From the NCBI GenBank assembly GCA_032821775.1, contig JAVLRN010000005.1:3100001-3164000 (forward strand): 64,000 bases of DNA, read 5' to 3'. A program made the position numbers and the translations under genes. Source of the stretch: Sanguinoderma infundibulare (lineage: Eukaryota > Basidiomycota > Agaricomycetes > Polyporales > Polyporaceae). The first letter of the stretch is position 1, and each line of letters begins with the position of its first letter. Positions 54,983-64,000 of this stretch are shown here, piece after piece. Below the pieces are notes generated by a model. That model saw only the letters and a list, made by a program, of their open reading frames with translations, was not told where the DNA came from and searched no databases.

Positions 54983-56016
54983 TCTTATCGCGGATCAGGG
55001 GAGCGAATGTAGACAGGTGGAAGAGGAATCTAGTTAGGGAAAAGTTTGTCGCGAACAATAACTCTTGGGACTATACCGATATAGCAGCGTTCTGGACCGC
55101 TCTCACGAACAAGTTCAAGCCTGTGAACTATCAGAACGATGCGATCATCGAGCTTAGTCAAACTACGATGGGTAGACAACGGGCCGAGGACTTCTTCGAT
55201 CATTGGGAAGATCTGATGGATCGAGCTGGAGAAACTGTAGCCGATCGCAGCTCAGCAATCAACATGTATCGGCTGCAGAACGCCCTTCCCCAGCACATAC
55301 ACGAGCGGATCAGTTCATCACCCAATCCTCCCACAAATTACGACGGGTGGAAAACCCTCGTGATCAAGCTCGACAACGACCAGCGGATCTTTCATCGAAC
55401 CTTCGCAGCACAACGACGTCCTCTACAGCAGCAATTCGTCCCACGAGTTTCTTCCCGTCCCCTACCGCAGCAACACGCGGCACCGCGATACCCACCGCCC
55501 CAATACCCTCCGCAGTACCCATTTCAGCCAAGATACGCGCAATATCCCGTCCCTCGACAACCTCCACCTCAGCACTACGTACCTCGTCCACCACCTCCTA
55601 TGATGCCAGGAGATAGACGCACAGGTACTGGAGTCACCTATGGAGGAGCAGGACAGCCGATGGACATTGATCGGCTTAGAGCGCGTCCGTGCCGGAAGTG
55701 CGGAGCAAAGCAAAGCGAGAAGGGCACGTGCGGAGACATGTGGCACATCCCTAATCGCACGGGAGCAGCGGCCACGCAGAAGCGGCGATGGGAAGAACGT
55801 GACAACCGAGAAGCGTTCCTAGCGGAGATTCGGCATTTCGCAGCCGAAGATCCCGAGGACTTCCTCGCACAGATGACCGGGCAGGAGTTACCCGGATACC
55901 GTCAAGAACAGGGACAGGAACAGGAGCAGACATCATACGAAGATGGATATGCGGACGTTAGATCCCAGTTTGAGGATGAAATAGACAATTCGCTTTTTCC
56001 CTACGAGCAGACGTGA
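54754..56016 (+). CDS. gag: Retrotransposon gag
   Basis: From the first ATG the frame gives 420 aa; the frame itself is open back to 54412. It holds a retrotransposon Gag domain (FDGVAPDFEEWKSTMQVYV, ISMILSRIRGANVDRWKRNL, ELSQTTMGRQRAEDFFDHWE), a Pro/Gln-rich linker and one Cys/His cluster (CRKCGAKQSEKGTCGDMWH), spaced C-x2-C-x9-C-x4-H and thus not a standard CCHC knuckle. It forms the virus-like particle. It ends at TGA 56014-56016. Confidence 0.85.
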   Translation: MAQAMAFDSATRQFFQDQFTALANSIANRSAHQVRASAPKIAEPDSFDGVAPDFEEWKSTMQVYVAGLGKDSAISMILSRIRGANVDRWKRNLVREKFVANNNSWDYTDIAAFWTALTNKFKPVNYQNDAIIELSQTTMGRQRAEDFFDHWEDLMDRAGETVADRSSAINMYRLQNALPQHIHERISSSPNPPTNYDGWKTLVIKLDNDQRIFHRTFAAQRRPLQQQFVPRVSSRPLPQQHAAPRYPPPQYPPQYPFQPRYAQYPVPRQPPPQHYVPRPPPPMMPGDRRTGTGVTYGGAGQPMDIDRLRARPCRKCGAKQSEKGTCGDMWHIPNRTGAAATQKRRWEERDNREAFLAEIRHFAAEDPEDFLAQMTGQELPGYRQEQGQEQEQTSYEDGYADVRSQFEDEIDNSLFPYEQT

Positions 56017-59000
56017 GCGCACACACGCCTCGCTCGACACTGTACAATAATCGTTTTTCTGTCTTGGACTCGGATATGCCTACTTATTCACCGGACTATA
56101 CTCAGTTACGTAACATTATATTCACCGAAGAGACGACTGATCGTCGGAGCCAACATACAGGCAACGATCAGCGCGGCGGACGGGAATCCGTGCTTAATTT
56201 CTCTTCAAAAAATACAAAAACATGTAAAAAATCTACGTGTGCGATAGAGCCAAAAACCAAACCCAGTAACGCCATTCGGGTCATGAATTACGGTCCTTCG
56301 TACTTCAAGGTCGTACGAGGCACCGGAACCAAACAACTAGACATGCCCGTCATGATCAAAAACCTGGAAACTCTTCAGGTTTACGACACCAAGGCTCTCA
56401 CGGACACTGGATGCACCGGTTCTTGTATTAATAGAAACTTCGTTCAGCGTGCAGGCTTAACGCCTAAGCCATTCCCTCATCCTATTGACGTGTTCAACGC
56501 CGATGGATCTCCCAACACGGGTGGCCGAATCACGCATTACGTTGACGTAGAACTCATAATCGGAAACCATGCTGAGCGGATCCCGCTTTTGGTTACTGAT
56601 TTAGGCAAAATGGACATTTACCTCGGACATGACTGGATTGAGCACCACAATCCGTCAATACATTGGAAGAACAAGACAGTAGAGTTCAACCGATGTCCGA
56701 GTACTTGCCAACATATCGTCAGCGCTGGTGAACGAGTATTCTCCCTTAATGTACGATCGTGGCTTGAAGCCCGATCAGTTCAGGTTCGCGCTAAGACCTC
56801 CGTAGCTATGGAAATCGCGATCAAACAGAATGAGGCTAAGAAAGAACCTACGTTCGAGGAAATAGTCCCAGAACAGTATCGAGATTTCCGTGACGTCTTT
56901 GACGAAGCGACGTTCTCTACTCTTCCCGAACGACGGCCTTATGATCACGCGATTGAGCTAGTCGAAGGCGCTAAACCTTATTGTGGTAAACTATACCCCA
57001 TGACCCAGAGCGAACAAGATGCTTTAGATGTCTTCTTAGAGGAAAATCTTACCACGGGTCGAATACGTCCATCGAAATCCCCGTGGGGAGCACCGTTCTT
57101 CTTTGTCAAGAAAAAGGATGGGAAGCTGCGTCCTGTTCAGGACTACCGACAGCTGAACACCATGACTAAGAAAAACGTGTACCCTCTTCCTCTAATGCAA
57201 GAAATTTTAGATCGGCTAAAAGGCGCCAAATACTATACCAAGCTTGACATCCGTTGGGGATACAACAACATTCGATTAGTCGATGGCGATGAGGAAAAAG
57301 CAGCGTTTATCACAAATCGCGGCTTATATGAACCTCTAGTCATGTTCTTCGGCTTAACGAATTCCCCCGCTACCTTCCAAACGATGATGAACACGATCTT
57401 TCGAGATCTGATTCTTCGTGGAAAAGTCATTGTGTATTTGGACGATATTATCATCTGCACCGCCGATTTAGTAGAGCATAGACGCATTGTTCGACAAGTT
57501 CTTCAGATCCTTCGAAACAATCACCTTACGTGTAAACCACAGAAATGTGAATTCGAAACTCAAGAAACCGAGTACTTAGGTCATATCATCGCCCCCGGAT
57601 TAATCCGTATGGATCCGGGCAAGATCAAAGGCGTTACTGATTGGCCAGTCCCCACGTGCAAACGTGATGTACAAGGTTTCCTCGGATTTGCAAATTTCTA
57701 TAGACGGTTTATCAAGGACTTCTCGAAGATTGCTGGACCGTTGAATCGTCTCACGGGTCTTAATGAATGGTCTTGGACTATTGAGCATCAGCTCGCTTTT
57801 GAGGGAATCAAGCGTGCAATCACTCACGCCCCCGTGCTCGCTATACCAAACGACACGGATCCCTTTAAGGTAGAATGCGATGCTTCAAACTTCGCGATCG
57901 GAGCTGAGCTCTCGCAGAAGCAGGACGGACTTTGGAAACCTATTGCCTTTTTATCACATTCCTTACAACCTGCACAACGCAACTACGAGATTTGGGATAG
58001 AGAGATGTTGTCGGTTATCACCGCAATTCAGGAGTGGCGTCATTTCCTCCAGAATGCGCGTGAATTTGAGATTCATAATGATCACAAGAATCTTGAATAT
58101 TTCCGTAAACCGCAACGACTAAACGCTCGACAAGCGCGTTGGTCAACTATTCTCTCGAACTACCATTTCAAGTTAGTTCATAAACCAGGTCGATCCATGG
58201 GCAAAGTAGATGCATTGTCTAGACGCGTGGACCATGCAACAGGTCCCATAGTCAACGACTACACTTTGCTCAAAGAACACTGGTTTGCAGCTTCTCATAC
58301 GATAGACGGCGCACATAATATAAAGGAAATGTGTTTGACACACGTTAAACTTTATGACCGTTCCGTCGTTGAGAAAGTAGGAACAGATAATGATTGGGAA
58401 TTAGCCGAGGACGGCTTAATCTACAGGAGAGGGAAGATGGTCATTCCGAACCATTCGGAACTCCGCGGACGTGTCATCGCATCACATCACGATTCGATCG
58501 CAGCTGGACATCCAGGTGCAGTCAAGACACAAGATCTAATCGCAAGATCTTATTGGTGGTCTTCCATTCGGAAAGACGTAATCAAGTATGTCGCCGGATG
58601 CCACACATGTCAACGTGTCAAGATCGATCGTCAACCACGTGCCGCACCACTCAACCCCAATCCTATTCCCGATCAAAATTGGCAATTCGTTACCATGGAC
58701 TATATGACTGGACTTCCCAATTGCAACGGACATGACGCCATCCTAGTCTTTGTCGATATGAAGTCAAAAGACTACATCGCTGTTCCCTGTTCTAAGACAC
58801 TAGACTCGGAAGGACAAGCTCGACTCTTTATCAAACACGTGGTCGTTCCCCACAGTCTGCCTAAGCGCATATGGTCAGACCGAGGTCCCACACTCGTGTC
58901 ATCCTTCACCAAGGAAGTTTACCGTCAGTTAGGGATAGAAGGCAACCCCAGTACAGCCTATCATCCCCAAACAGATGGTCAGACCGAGCGCATGAACCAG

Positions 59001-59945
59001 GAGATCCAGACGTATCTACGGATCTTCATCAATCATAGGCAAGACGATTGGGTCGAATGGTTACCACTAGCTGAGTTCGCCTACCGATGTCGAGTACAAG
59101 CGTCCACAGGGATGTCTCCTTTCTTCATGACTCATGGCCATCACCCCAATACCGGAGTTGAGACGCTACAGGATGGAATCAACGAGTCCGCCAAGCAGTT
59201 TGCTGAGCGAATGCAACGCATTGGGAAACAGGCCGAACAAGCGCTGGAGATAGCGCAAGGTGCCATGAAACGACACTATGATAAGCATCGTCGACCAGCA
59301 CGAGAATACAAGATAGGCGATAAAGTATACATAGACGCACGAGACTTTCCCACCGATCGTCCCAACAAGAAGCTAGAGGACAAGCGCTACGGCCCTTTCC
59401 GGATAGCCGAAAAGATCGGAGCTAGTGCATATCGCTTAGAGTTACCATCCAAATGGAAACTCAAACATCCCGTGTTCAACGAAGTGCTTCTAACCCCTGC
59501 ACGAGATCCCGAATTCCCAAACCAATCCAAGGCTAATCGAGAAGTACCTACTCTTTTAGAACCTGAACGGGAAGTCGAAACAATCTTAGAATCCAAGATT
59601 GTACAAGGATCCGATCGCGCTCGACAAGTTCATTACCTGGTCAAATGGTATGGACTTACACGTGCCGATCGAGAATGGGTCCCATCGGATGCAGATACAC
59701 TTCGTACCGATGAAGCCAAGAAGCTTATCGCTGCTTTCCACCTCGCCAACAAGTTTGCTCCACGCATACACACTCGTTTTATACTCTCCGCCACGGACAA
59801 GGATGATAAACGATACCTTTACGATACGGACTCTTGGAATTATTGGACTGAACTTTACGATATTTGGAAATCTAAGAATCCTAATGCTACGAATGAACAG
59901 GATAATCATATATTACGATATATTCGAATGAAAGCCCTAGACTAA
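56013..59945 (+). CDS. pol: Retrotransposon pol: protease, RT, RNase H, integrase, chromodomain
   Basis: A 1310-codon frame, uninterrupted, in the -1 frame relative to gag with 37 nt of common open sequence (55980-56016). Protease has ALTDTGCTGSCI. RT has KLDIRWGYNNIRL and VIVYLDDIII (catalytic DD). RNase H has VECDASNFAIGAEL and WDREMLSVI. Integrase has an HHCC module (AGHPGAVKT, CHTCQRVK) and DDE residues in VTMDYMTGL, IWSDRGPTL and HPQTDGQTERMNQE. The C-terminus carries a chromodomain (VHYLVKWYGLTRADREWVP), which can steer integration to marked chromatin. No ATG lies at its start, so it is probably made as a Gag-Pol fusion. Confidence 0.95.
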   Translation: MSAHTPRSTLYNNRFSVLDSDMPTYSPDYTQLRNIIFTEETTDRRSQHTGNDQRGGRESVLNFSSKNTKTCKKSTCAIEPKTKPSNAIRVMNYGPSYFKVVRGTGTKQLDMPVMIKNLETLQVYDTKALTDTGCTGSCINRNFVQRAGLTPKPFPHPIDVFNADGSPNTGGRITHYVDVELIIGNHAERIPLLVTDLGKMDIYLGHDWIEHHNPSIHWKNKTVEFNRCPSTCQHIVSAGERVFSLNVRSWLEARSVQVRAKTSVAMEIAIKQNEAKKEPTFEEIVPEQYRDFRDVFDEATFSTLPERRPYDHAIELVEGAKPYCGKLYPMTQSEQDALDVFLEENLTTGRIRPSKSPWGAPFFFVKKKDGKLRPVQDYRQLNTMTKKNVYPLPLMQEILDRLKGAKYYTKLDIRWGYNNIRLVDGDEEKAAFITNRGLYEPLVMFFGLTNSPATFQTMMNTIFRDLILRGKVIVYLDDIIICTADLVEHRRIVRQVLQILRNNHLTCKPQKCEFETQETEYLGHIIAPGLIRMDPGKIKGVTDWPVPTCKRDVQGFLGFANFYRRFIKDFSKIAGPLNRLTGLNEWSWTIEHQLAFEGIKRAITHAPVLAIPNDTDPFKVECDASNFAIGAELSQKQDGLWKPIAFLSHSLQPAQRNYEIWDREMLSVITAIQEWRHFLQNAREFEIHNDHKNLEYFRKPQRLNARQARWSTILSNYHFKLVHKPGRSMGKVDALSRRVDHATGPIVNDYTLLKEHWFAASHTIDGAHNIKEMCLTHVKLYDRSVVEKVGTDNDWELAEDGLIYRRGKMVIPNHSELRGRVIASHHDSIAAGHPGAVKTQDLIARSYWWSSIRKDVIKYVAGCHTCQRVKIDRQPRAAPLNPNPIPDQNWQFVTMDYMTGLPNCNGHDAILVFVDMKSKDYIAVPCSKTLDSEGQARLFIKHVVVPHSLPKRIWSDRGPTLVSSFTKEVYRQLGIEGNPSTAYHPQTDGQTERMNQEIQTYLRIFINHRQDDWVEWLPLAEFAYRCRVQASTGMSPFFMTHGHHPNTGVETLQDGINESAKQFAERMQRIGKQAEQALEIAQGAMKRHYDKHRRPAREYKIGDKVYIDARDFPTDRPNKKLEDKRYGPFRIAEKIGASAYRLELPSKWKLKHPVFNEVLLTPARDPEFPNQSKANREVPTLLEPEREVETILESKIVQGSDRARQVHYLVKWYGLTRADREWVPSDADTLRTDEAKKLIAAFHLANKFAPRIHTRFILSATDKDDKRYLYDTDSWNYWTELYDIWKSKNPNATNEQDNHILRYIRMKALD

Positions 59946-60218
59946 TTCCTTACTATATCAATTCCCTTTAATAGTCATCGCAGACGTGAGGAGATCCTGC
60001 GCGGAGATCCCCGTATTATACCACCTTAGGGGAATGGCATTCCTCAAAACGAACCCTTAGCAGTAATGGTATTACGCCCTTCGATTCACTCGTTTACTTT
60101 TTTAGAAGGACCTTTAGTTCACCTTAATTATCCGATGACCAGAATCATTAGGAAATCTCAGGTAGTAACGATTAAAACCTTACCTATTACCTCGTCAGCA
60201 TCCAGAGGACTTGATGCT
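59946..60218 (+). other. Retrotransposon 3' untranslated region
   Basis: Short non-coding stretch between pol and the polypurine tract. It has a small inverted repeat around GGAGATCCTGCGCGGAGATC. No extra gene (no env) is present. Confidence 0.6.
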
Positions 60219-60229
60219 AAAGAGGGGGG
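60219..60229 (+). other. Polypurine tract
   Basis: AAAGAGGGGGG directly before TAA and the right LTR, the expected primer for plus-strand DNA synthesis. Confidence 0.75.
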
Positions 60230-60232
60230 TAA

Positions 60233-60479
60233 TGTTACGAAATCACGCTTACTTACGATTACTCATCTTTAGTCAGTCCTTACTCAGCATATGCCGGTCG
60301 GACATTCCATGACATTCTAACGCCTTCTTTAGGATTACTCATGTATCATATGTAGGTTAGTCAGCCAGGTGCTGCAGGTCTATATAAACAGCCACTTTGG
60401 AGCTGGGGATCCTCAGCTTCGAGTTGGTATTCACCCTCCCAGTCTAAGGCTTATTGCTAGTCTGCCACTGGCCGTATCA
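60233..60479 (+). repeat. Right LTR, 247 bp
   Basis: Same sequence as the left LTR as far as I can compare by eye over all 247 bases. Followed by CAGTT. Confidence 0.95.
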
Positions 60480-60718
60480 CAGTTACAGCGCGGGCGCCGC
60501 CGGAATGAAACGCACATTCAACATTGATTTCAAGAACACTCAAACGTTACATGACCATGACCCACAAGCACAGCACGGATAGGAATACAAAACAGCGCAC
60601 ATTGCAAGAGTGCGAGGTATCGAGGATATAGAGCCGTTTGCGCAGTTACCGGATGACCGTTGCCTTTGACGTTTCCTGGGAGTAGGTGACGTGAGTCCTG
60701 CACCCTAAATAGGGCTGC

Positions 60719-61610
60719 TTAGGAGGAGTAGGTCGTTGTGGCCTGCTTGAAGGTTACGGTCAAGGCGCTCTGTGCAGTTGATCAGTGACCGTGGCTTCTC
60801 TTACAAGCGCATCTCAACCGACTCACAAACTGGACATTAGCCGCGGCTTCCTGAGTCGGGATCAACCCTATCAAGGTGAAGGCGAAGGTCTGGCCAGACA
60901 TCTCGGTCGTCAGCCAAGCACTAGCAGACGAATCATGGATAACTGGACGTACGTCTACGACCGCCTCGATACCGCGCAAAGCCGCCGCGATGGGGGCGGT
61001 CAAGAAGAACTTGGACGCGAGAGACTGCGAAGGGTTAAGTGCACTGTACAGGCAGCGAGAAGAGGCGACACAACGTACGTGCTTGCCGATGATCGTGCTG
61101 AGCAGCAGCCTAGGGTAAGGAAGCCAAGGAATCAATCGCTGCCCTTGCTCTGAGGGACGATGGGCCTTACTGGTGAACCTCAACAAAACCGGTCAGGACG
61201 TCGACGACCTCCTCGGCAACGTCGTTGGAGAACGGCTTGGGGTTAGTCTGTGAAGAATCCCATGAGTCCACGCCGGTCAACAGGCATACGCGAGGCAAGA
61301 CGTACGAAGGTGATACTCTTGGTGAAGGTGGTGATCGACACCGTGAGGTTCTTGAGCCCATTAGCGATTTCCTGGAAGAACGGTGCGTGTAAGCGCACAG
61401 ATAACAGCAAGGAACAGGGCCATTACTCACAAGGCCCTTGGACGGGAAGTTGAACACGGTCAACTCGGAAAGGGAGAACTGCAGGGTGGAAGAATCGGTG
61501 GTGACGCTCTTGATCCCGTCGACCACAGCTCTCTCAGACTGGCCGAGAGCACCGACGACGCCCATAGCGATGACTGCGACAGCAGTGAGGGCCTTACTGA
61601 AGAACTTCAT
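60719..61610 (-). CDS. HsbA-like small secreted protein, copy 2
   Basis: Predicted 179 aa from seven exons (61610-61431, 61371-61306, 61247-61171, 61109-61079, 61024-60953, 60889-60827, 60769-60719). The signal peptide MKFFSKALTAVAVIAMGVVG is almost that of the copy at 29.6 kb. Mature parts align in order (EIANGLKNLTVSITTF, LLLSTIIGKH, SLASKFFLTAPIAAALRGIE) but are strongly diverged, unlike the signal peptide and promoter. It has one more intron than copy 1. It resembles the HsbA family by size and helical layout only. The retrotransposon inserted 239 bp downstream of its stop. Confidence 0.68.
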
Positions 61611-61715
61611 GGCGACGACGAGAGAGGTGGAGTGAGAGGGATGAAGCGGGTGCTGTGAGGCGGTTGGCTGGGTTCGAACGATGTCGAATGAGGAGCAGTG
61701 GGAGGGGACGCGCCT

Positions 61716-61724
61716 CCTTAAATA
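61716..61724 (-). promoter_or_regulatory. TATA-like box TATTTAAGG
   Basis: On the minus strand 106 bp before the start of the second HsbA-like gene, followed by the same leader blocks (CACTGCTCCTCATTCGACAT) as in front of the first copy. About 100 bp upstream of the box are also alike. Confidence 0.65.
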
Positions 61725-62112
61725 CCCAACTGAACGACCCGGGAAATCATGCCATTTCCGTAGATGCAGAGGTGAGCGTATGAGCGGGCGAATAGAAATA
61801 TGTCAAGGTGAGACATTTTTTCTAGAGAGGAGGTGAGGATTTCTCCTTCAGGGCAGATGCATACCGCGGGCATCTGGTAGCGAGAAGCGTTGGCCAGGTG
61901 ACTTGCAATCTCGTCTGCGAGTGTTGTCAGCGCTTCGTGTGGACGTTAACCGTCTCGCGAAAGGTCCTCGAGAAACGTTCGTCGTCGCACTCGCGCGCGA
62001 ATGCATGGTGCCGATTCGCCCGCGACCTCTGGCGTTGGGTCTCGCGCGACAAGGTGCCGCAGTGAGCACCTTGCGCCACCGGTGATTGCGGGATTGCATT
62101 GGTCATCAGTAA
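61725..62112. other. Upstream region of HsbA-like copy 2
   Basis: The first ~110 bp are shared with the copy at 29.4 kb (CTATTCGCCCGCTCATACGC). The remainder shows nothing recognisable. Confidence 0.5.
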
Positions 62113-62403
62113 AGCCGGATTTTGCTTAACGGCTTAACGGAAAATGGCCATCGTCCCCCCCCGGGATTTTGATGGATGTCCTGGGCAAGCTGCTGCCTCC
62201 AACGTGTCGAGGCGACATCTCTTTGTCCCCCGCCGTGTGCCAGTCAGAGTGTGGGGGAGCGGTGCTGGTAGAAGGGAGGTCGTCAGTGGCGGAACTTAGG
62301 GGCGCTTCTAGACCTACTTACGGCTTATCGGCTTACGGTACTTAACGGCAGCTTAACGTACTTAACGGTGCTTAATGGCCCCGTTAAGCACCGTTAAGCA
62401 ATT
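62113..62403. repeat. Cluster of TTAACGG motifs
   Basis: GCTTAACGGCTTAACGG occurs near 62123, and between 62320 and 62400 there is a run of CTTACGG, CTTAACGG, CTTAACGT and the inverted form CCGTTAAGC (twice). TAACGG fits the YAACKG consensus of Myb-type regulators, and the inverted copies could also form a stem. Confidence 0.6.
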
Positions 62404-62489
62404 CCCGGAAGCACTGATGTGGTATGGCAATGCGAACACCCTACACAGATAACAGCCGAGTCAGCGCACACCCAATTGGCCTAATAGTA

Positions 62490-63400
62490 ACAAAACCCCG
62501 GCACGGCTTTCCCGTGACCCCTGCTTGAAGCGAATGATGGCACTAACTGTGAAAAAACAACACAACGCTGGCAATTCGCGAGGCGATTCTCGTTGCCGAG
62601 AACGACCAAGTGCGCAAACCGAACGGCCGCATCCTCAGAACATAGCTCGAGACGCAAACAGTCCACCCTCGCCGTGTAGCTCCTTGACTTCTTGGAGGGA
62701 GGTACACGTAACATCCAGGATCCGATGCGCGCCCTCCGATGTCTGGGAATCTAACGTTACCACCAATACGTATATGCACTCACCGACTCAGCAGCAGCCT
62801 AGTCGTCGGAATAATTTGCCGCGTTGGGCCAATCGCGTTTCCCTACACTGTTCGTCACCTAAACTCGGCCAGCGCCCGTCGCACACTTCCGACCGTACAA
62901 ACAATTTAACACCAAGCCCGACGCTGGTCATGGAAACAACAACACTATGTTCGCTTCTAGTTGGAACACCTGAGGGAGGGATATATATCACTAATGACCC
63001 ACGCAGTCTTCGCTAGTTTCGGGAACTCACTGTCTGCATAGTCAACGATGCCGAGGAATGCCGAGAAGCTGACTTGCATGCCTTCGACTCCGAGCGAATC
63101 CTCGACCATCCAGAGGTCGCTTCGTTTTTGTCTCCAGAGGGTGAAGTTCAACAGAGAAACTCCGCAGCCAAGGATGCCCGTACGTCACCTGTAGAACGCC
63201 CCGAACGCAACCGTCGTGGAATAGACACATGAGGACGAGGTTCTCTGTGCGATCCGCCTTCAATGATTGGTCGACATCAGTCGGAAAGAACGCACGAAGG
63301 CGGGTTTCAGCAAGCGTCACTTGCACAAAACTAAGCTGAAGGGAACGTGCGCCGAAATGATAGTCAATGGGCTTGACCCACGAGCAACAGACAATGAAAC
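62490..63400 (-). repeat. Inverted second copy of the block at 28.3-29.1 kb
   Basis: On the minus strand, TCTGAGGATGCGGCCGTTCG (near 62.62 kb) and CTATGCAGACAGTGAGTTCC (near 63.04 kb) match plus-strand sequence at 28.93 and 28.52 kb in the same order. Minus-strand frames (LRAFFPTDVDQSLKADRTEN, WMVEDSLGVEGMQVSFSAFL) look partly coding and are of unknown family. Together with the HsbA-like gene this is one duplicated segment in opposite orientation. Confidence 0.5.
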
Positions 63401-63885
63401 GCACATCGAACGAGAGAGGTTATGACGCGCGGTTGAGGGAACAGGTCAAGAATGAATTGAGATGAAGCCAGGCGTCGAGGGTACGAATAGACCATCAATG
63501 CGTGGTCCGACGAGTATCGGAGGGTATCAATCCATCGTATGATGCCGACCATTCTAGGTGGGATGACCGCCAGATTTTGAAAACGTTGTGCAGAGCCCTG
63601 AAAGACGAGAAGGCGTCGCAAAGACTTCGACGAACGGCATTAGCAAATAGCCAGATGGAGCGTGGGAAGCGACTTACTGGGAACATCTTGCTCGCCCAGA
63701 CGAATGGAACGGGGAAATCAAATCCAGAAGACCAGGACAAGCGACACATAAGAGAACTTTCTCTTCGCTGCTTGCGGAGCTTCTAATGGGGTGAAGGAAA
63801 TCGGAGGGGCGCACGACGTCCTCGTGTAACGACGAGCCTCGTTGACGTCCAGCTCTGGCACAAGTTCCAGCGTGGCGCTCCCACA
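63401..63885. other. Gap, nothing firmly recognised
   Basis: Short minus-strand frames (for example RMVGIIRWIDTLRYSSDHAL) look partly coding, but no family is recognised. They may belong to the same decayed gene as the block before. Confidence 0.35.
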
Positions 63886-64000
63886 TCAACCCGACCAATA
63901 CCACATTCTCGTCGTCTCTGCCACGATAATCTGCGCCAGCATCGAAAATCCGTCGTTTGTCATCCAAAGGCAACGGTGGCGGCAGCGGCTTCGCAGCAGC
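63886..64000 (-). pseudogene. Fragment of a second Dicer gene (C-terminal exon)
   Basis: On the minus strand the sequence from the window edge, AAKPLPP.LPLD, then after a short deletion and frame change GFSMLAQIIVAET, matches the last exon of the Dicer gene at 6460-6580 (AAKPLPPALPLD, GFAMLAQIIVAET) in protein and closely in DNA. In the Dicer frame it ends at a TGA (63886-63888) well before the acidic tail of the full gene. The rest of the copy would lie beyond the window. Confidence 0.7.

Larger units (their letters stand above)
52826..60479 (+). mobile_element. Ty3/gypsy LTR retrotransposon with chromodomain (chromovirus)
   Basis: A complete 7654-bp element: identical LTRs starting TGTTACG and ending GTATCA, 5-bp target duplication, gag-like ORF, and pol with protease, reverse transcriptase, RNase H, integrase and a C-terminal chromodomain in that order. 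The primer site matches the transcript's own 5' end (Tf1/sushi-type self-priming). No lesion was seen in gag or pol, and the LTRs look identical, so insertion was recent. Unusual are two extra reading frames before gag. Confidence 0.95.

Noticed and set aside
1..64000. CRISPR arrays, rRNA genes, bacterial operons, riboswitches
   Set aside because: None seen. The DNA is intron-rich and eukaryotic, and no regularly spaced short repeats or rRNA core sequences were found.

Overview
The window reads as nuclear DNA of a filamentous basidiomycete, most likely an Agaricomycete (mushroom or polypore type). Real genes are cut by many 41-75 bp GT-AG introns, promoters carry TATA boxes followed by CT-rich leaders, and there are no bacterial operon features. 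Gene content fits: a fungal Dicer, MYND zinc-finger paralogues, HsbA-like and DUF3237-like secreted proteins, an F-box protein and a chromodomain Ty3/gypsy element. All gene models were spliced by eye by joining reading frames at GT/AG sites; no alignments were run.

Layout. 0-7 kb: the end of an unknown gene, a phosducin-like gene and, divergently, a complete eight-exon Dicer. 7-28.6 kb: an array of MYND zinc-finger genes in three sequence groups (A, B, C), some intact (6.9, 20.2, 21.6 and 23.0 kb) and many broken by stops, frameshifts, lost starts or truncation. It is interspersed with a 466-aa unknown gene, a short MYND protein, a diverged ~750-bp tandem duplication and a DUF3237-like secreted protein. 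28.3-30.4 kb: a duplicated block ending in an HsbA-like secreted protein gene. 31-46 kb: housekeeping-type genes (CWC22 splicing factor, LACTB2-like nuclease, ITFG1/TIP-like membrane protein, two unknown proteins, an LRR protein) plus one more MYND pseudogene. 46.5-47.9 kb: fragments of a carboxylesterase and of Sm-D3. 47.95-50.05 kb: a young, nearly identical inverted repeat of ~0.8 kb arms, each holding a TATA box and a small gene pointing inward. 50.9-52.8 kb: an F-box-like gene with one in-frame stop. 52.8-60.5 kb: a complete chromovirus-type Ty3/gypsy LTR element with identical 247-bp LTRs, a perfect 5-bp target duplication and an 11-nt self-primer. 60.7-63.4 kb: an inverted second copy of the HsbA-like block. 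The right edge holds a fragment matching the last exon of the Dicer gene.

Taken together, the locus looks like an accessory region that gains and loses genes by duplication. The most interesting combination is a Dicer gene, a broken second Dicer tail, a hairpin-forming inverted repeat and a recent retrotransposon within 64 kb. A link between them (the hairpin as a Dicer substrate) is an inference, not something the sequence proves.
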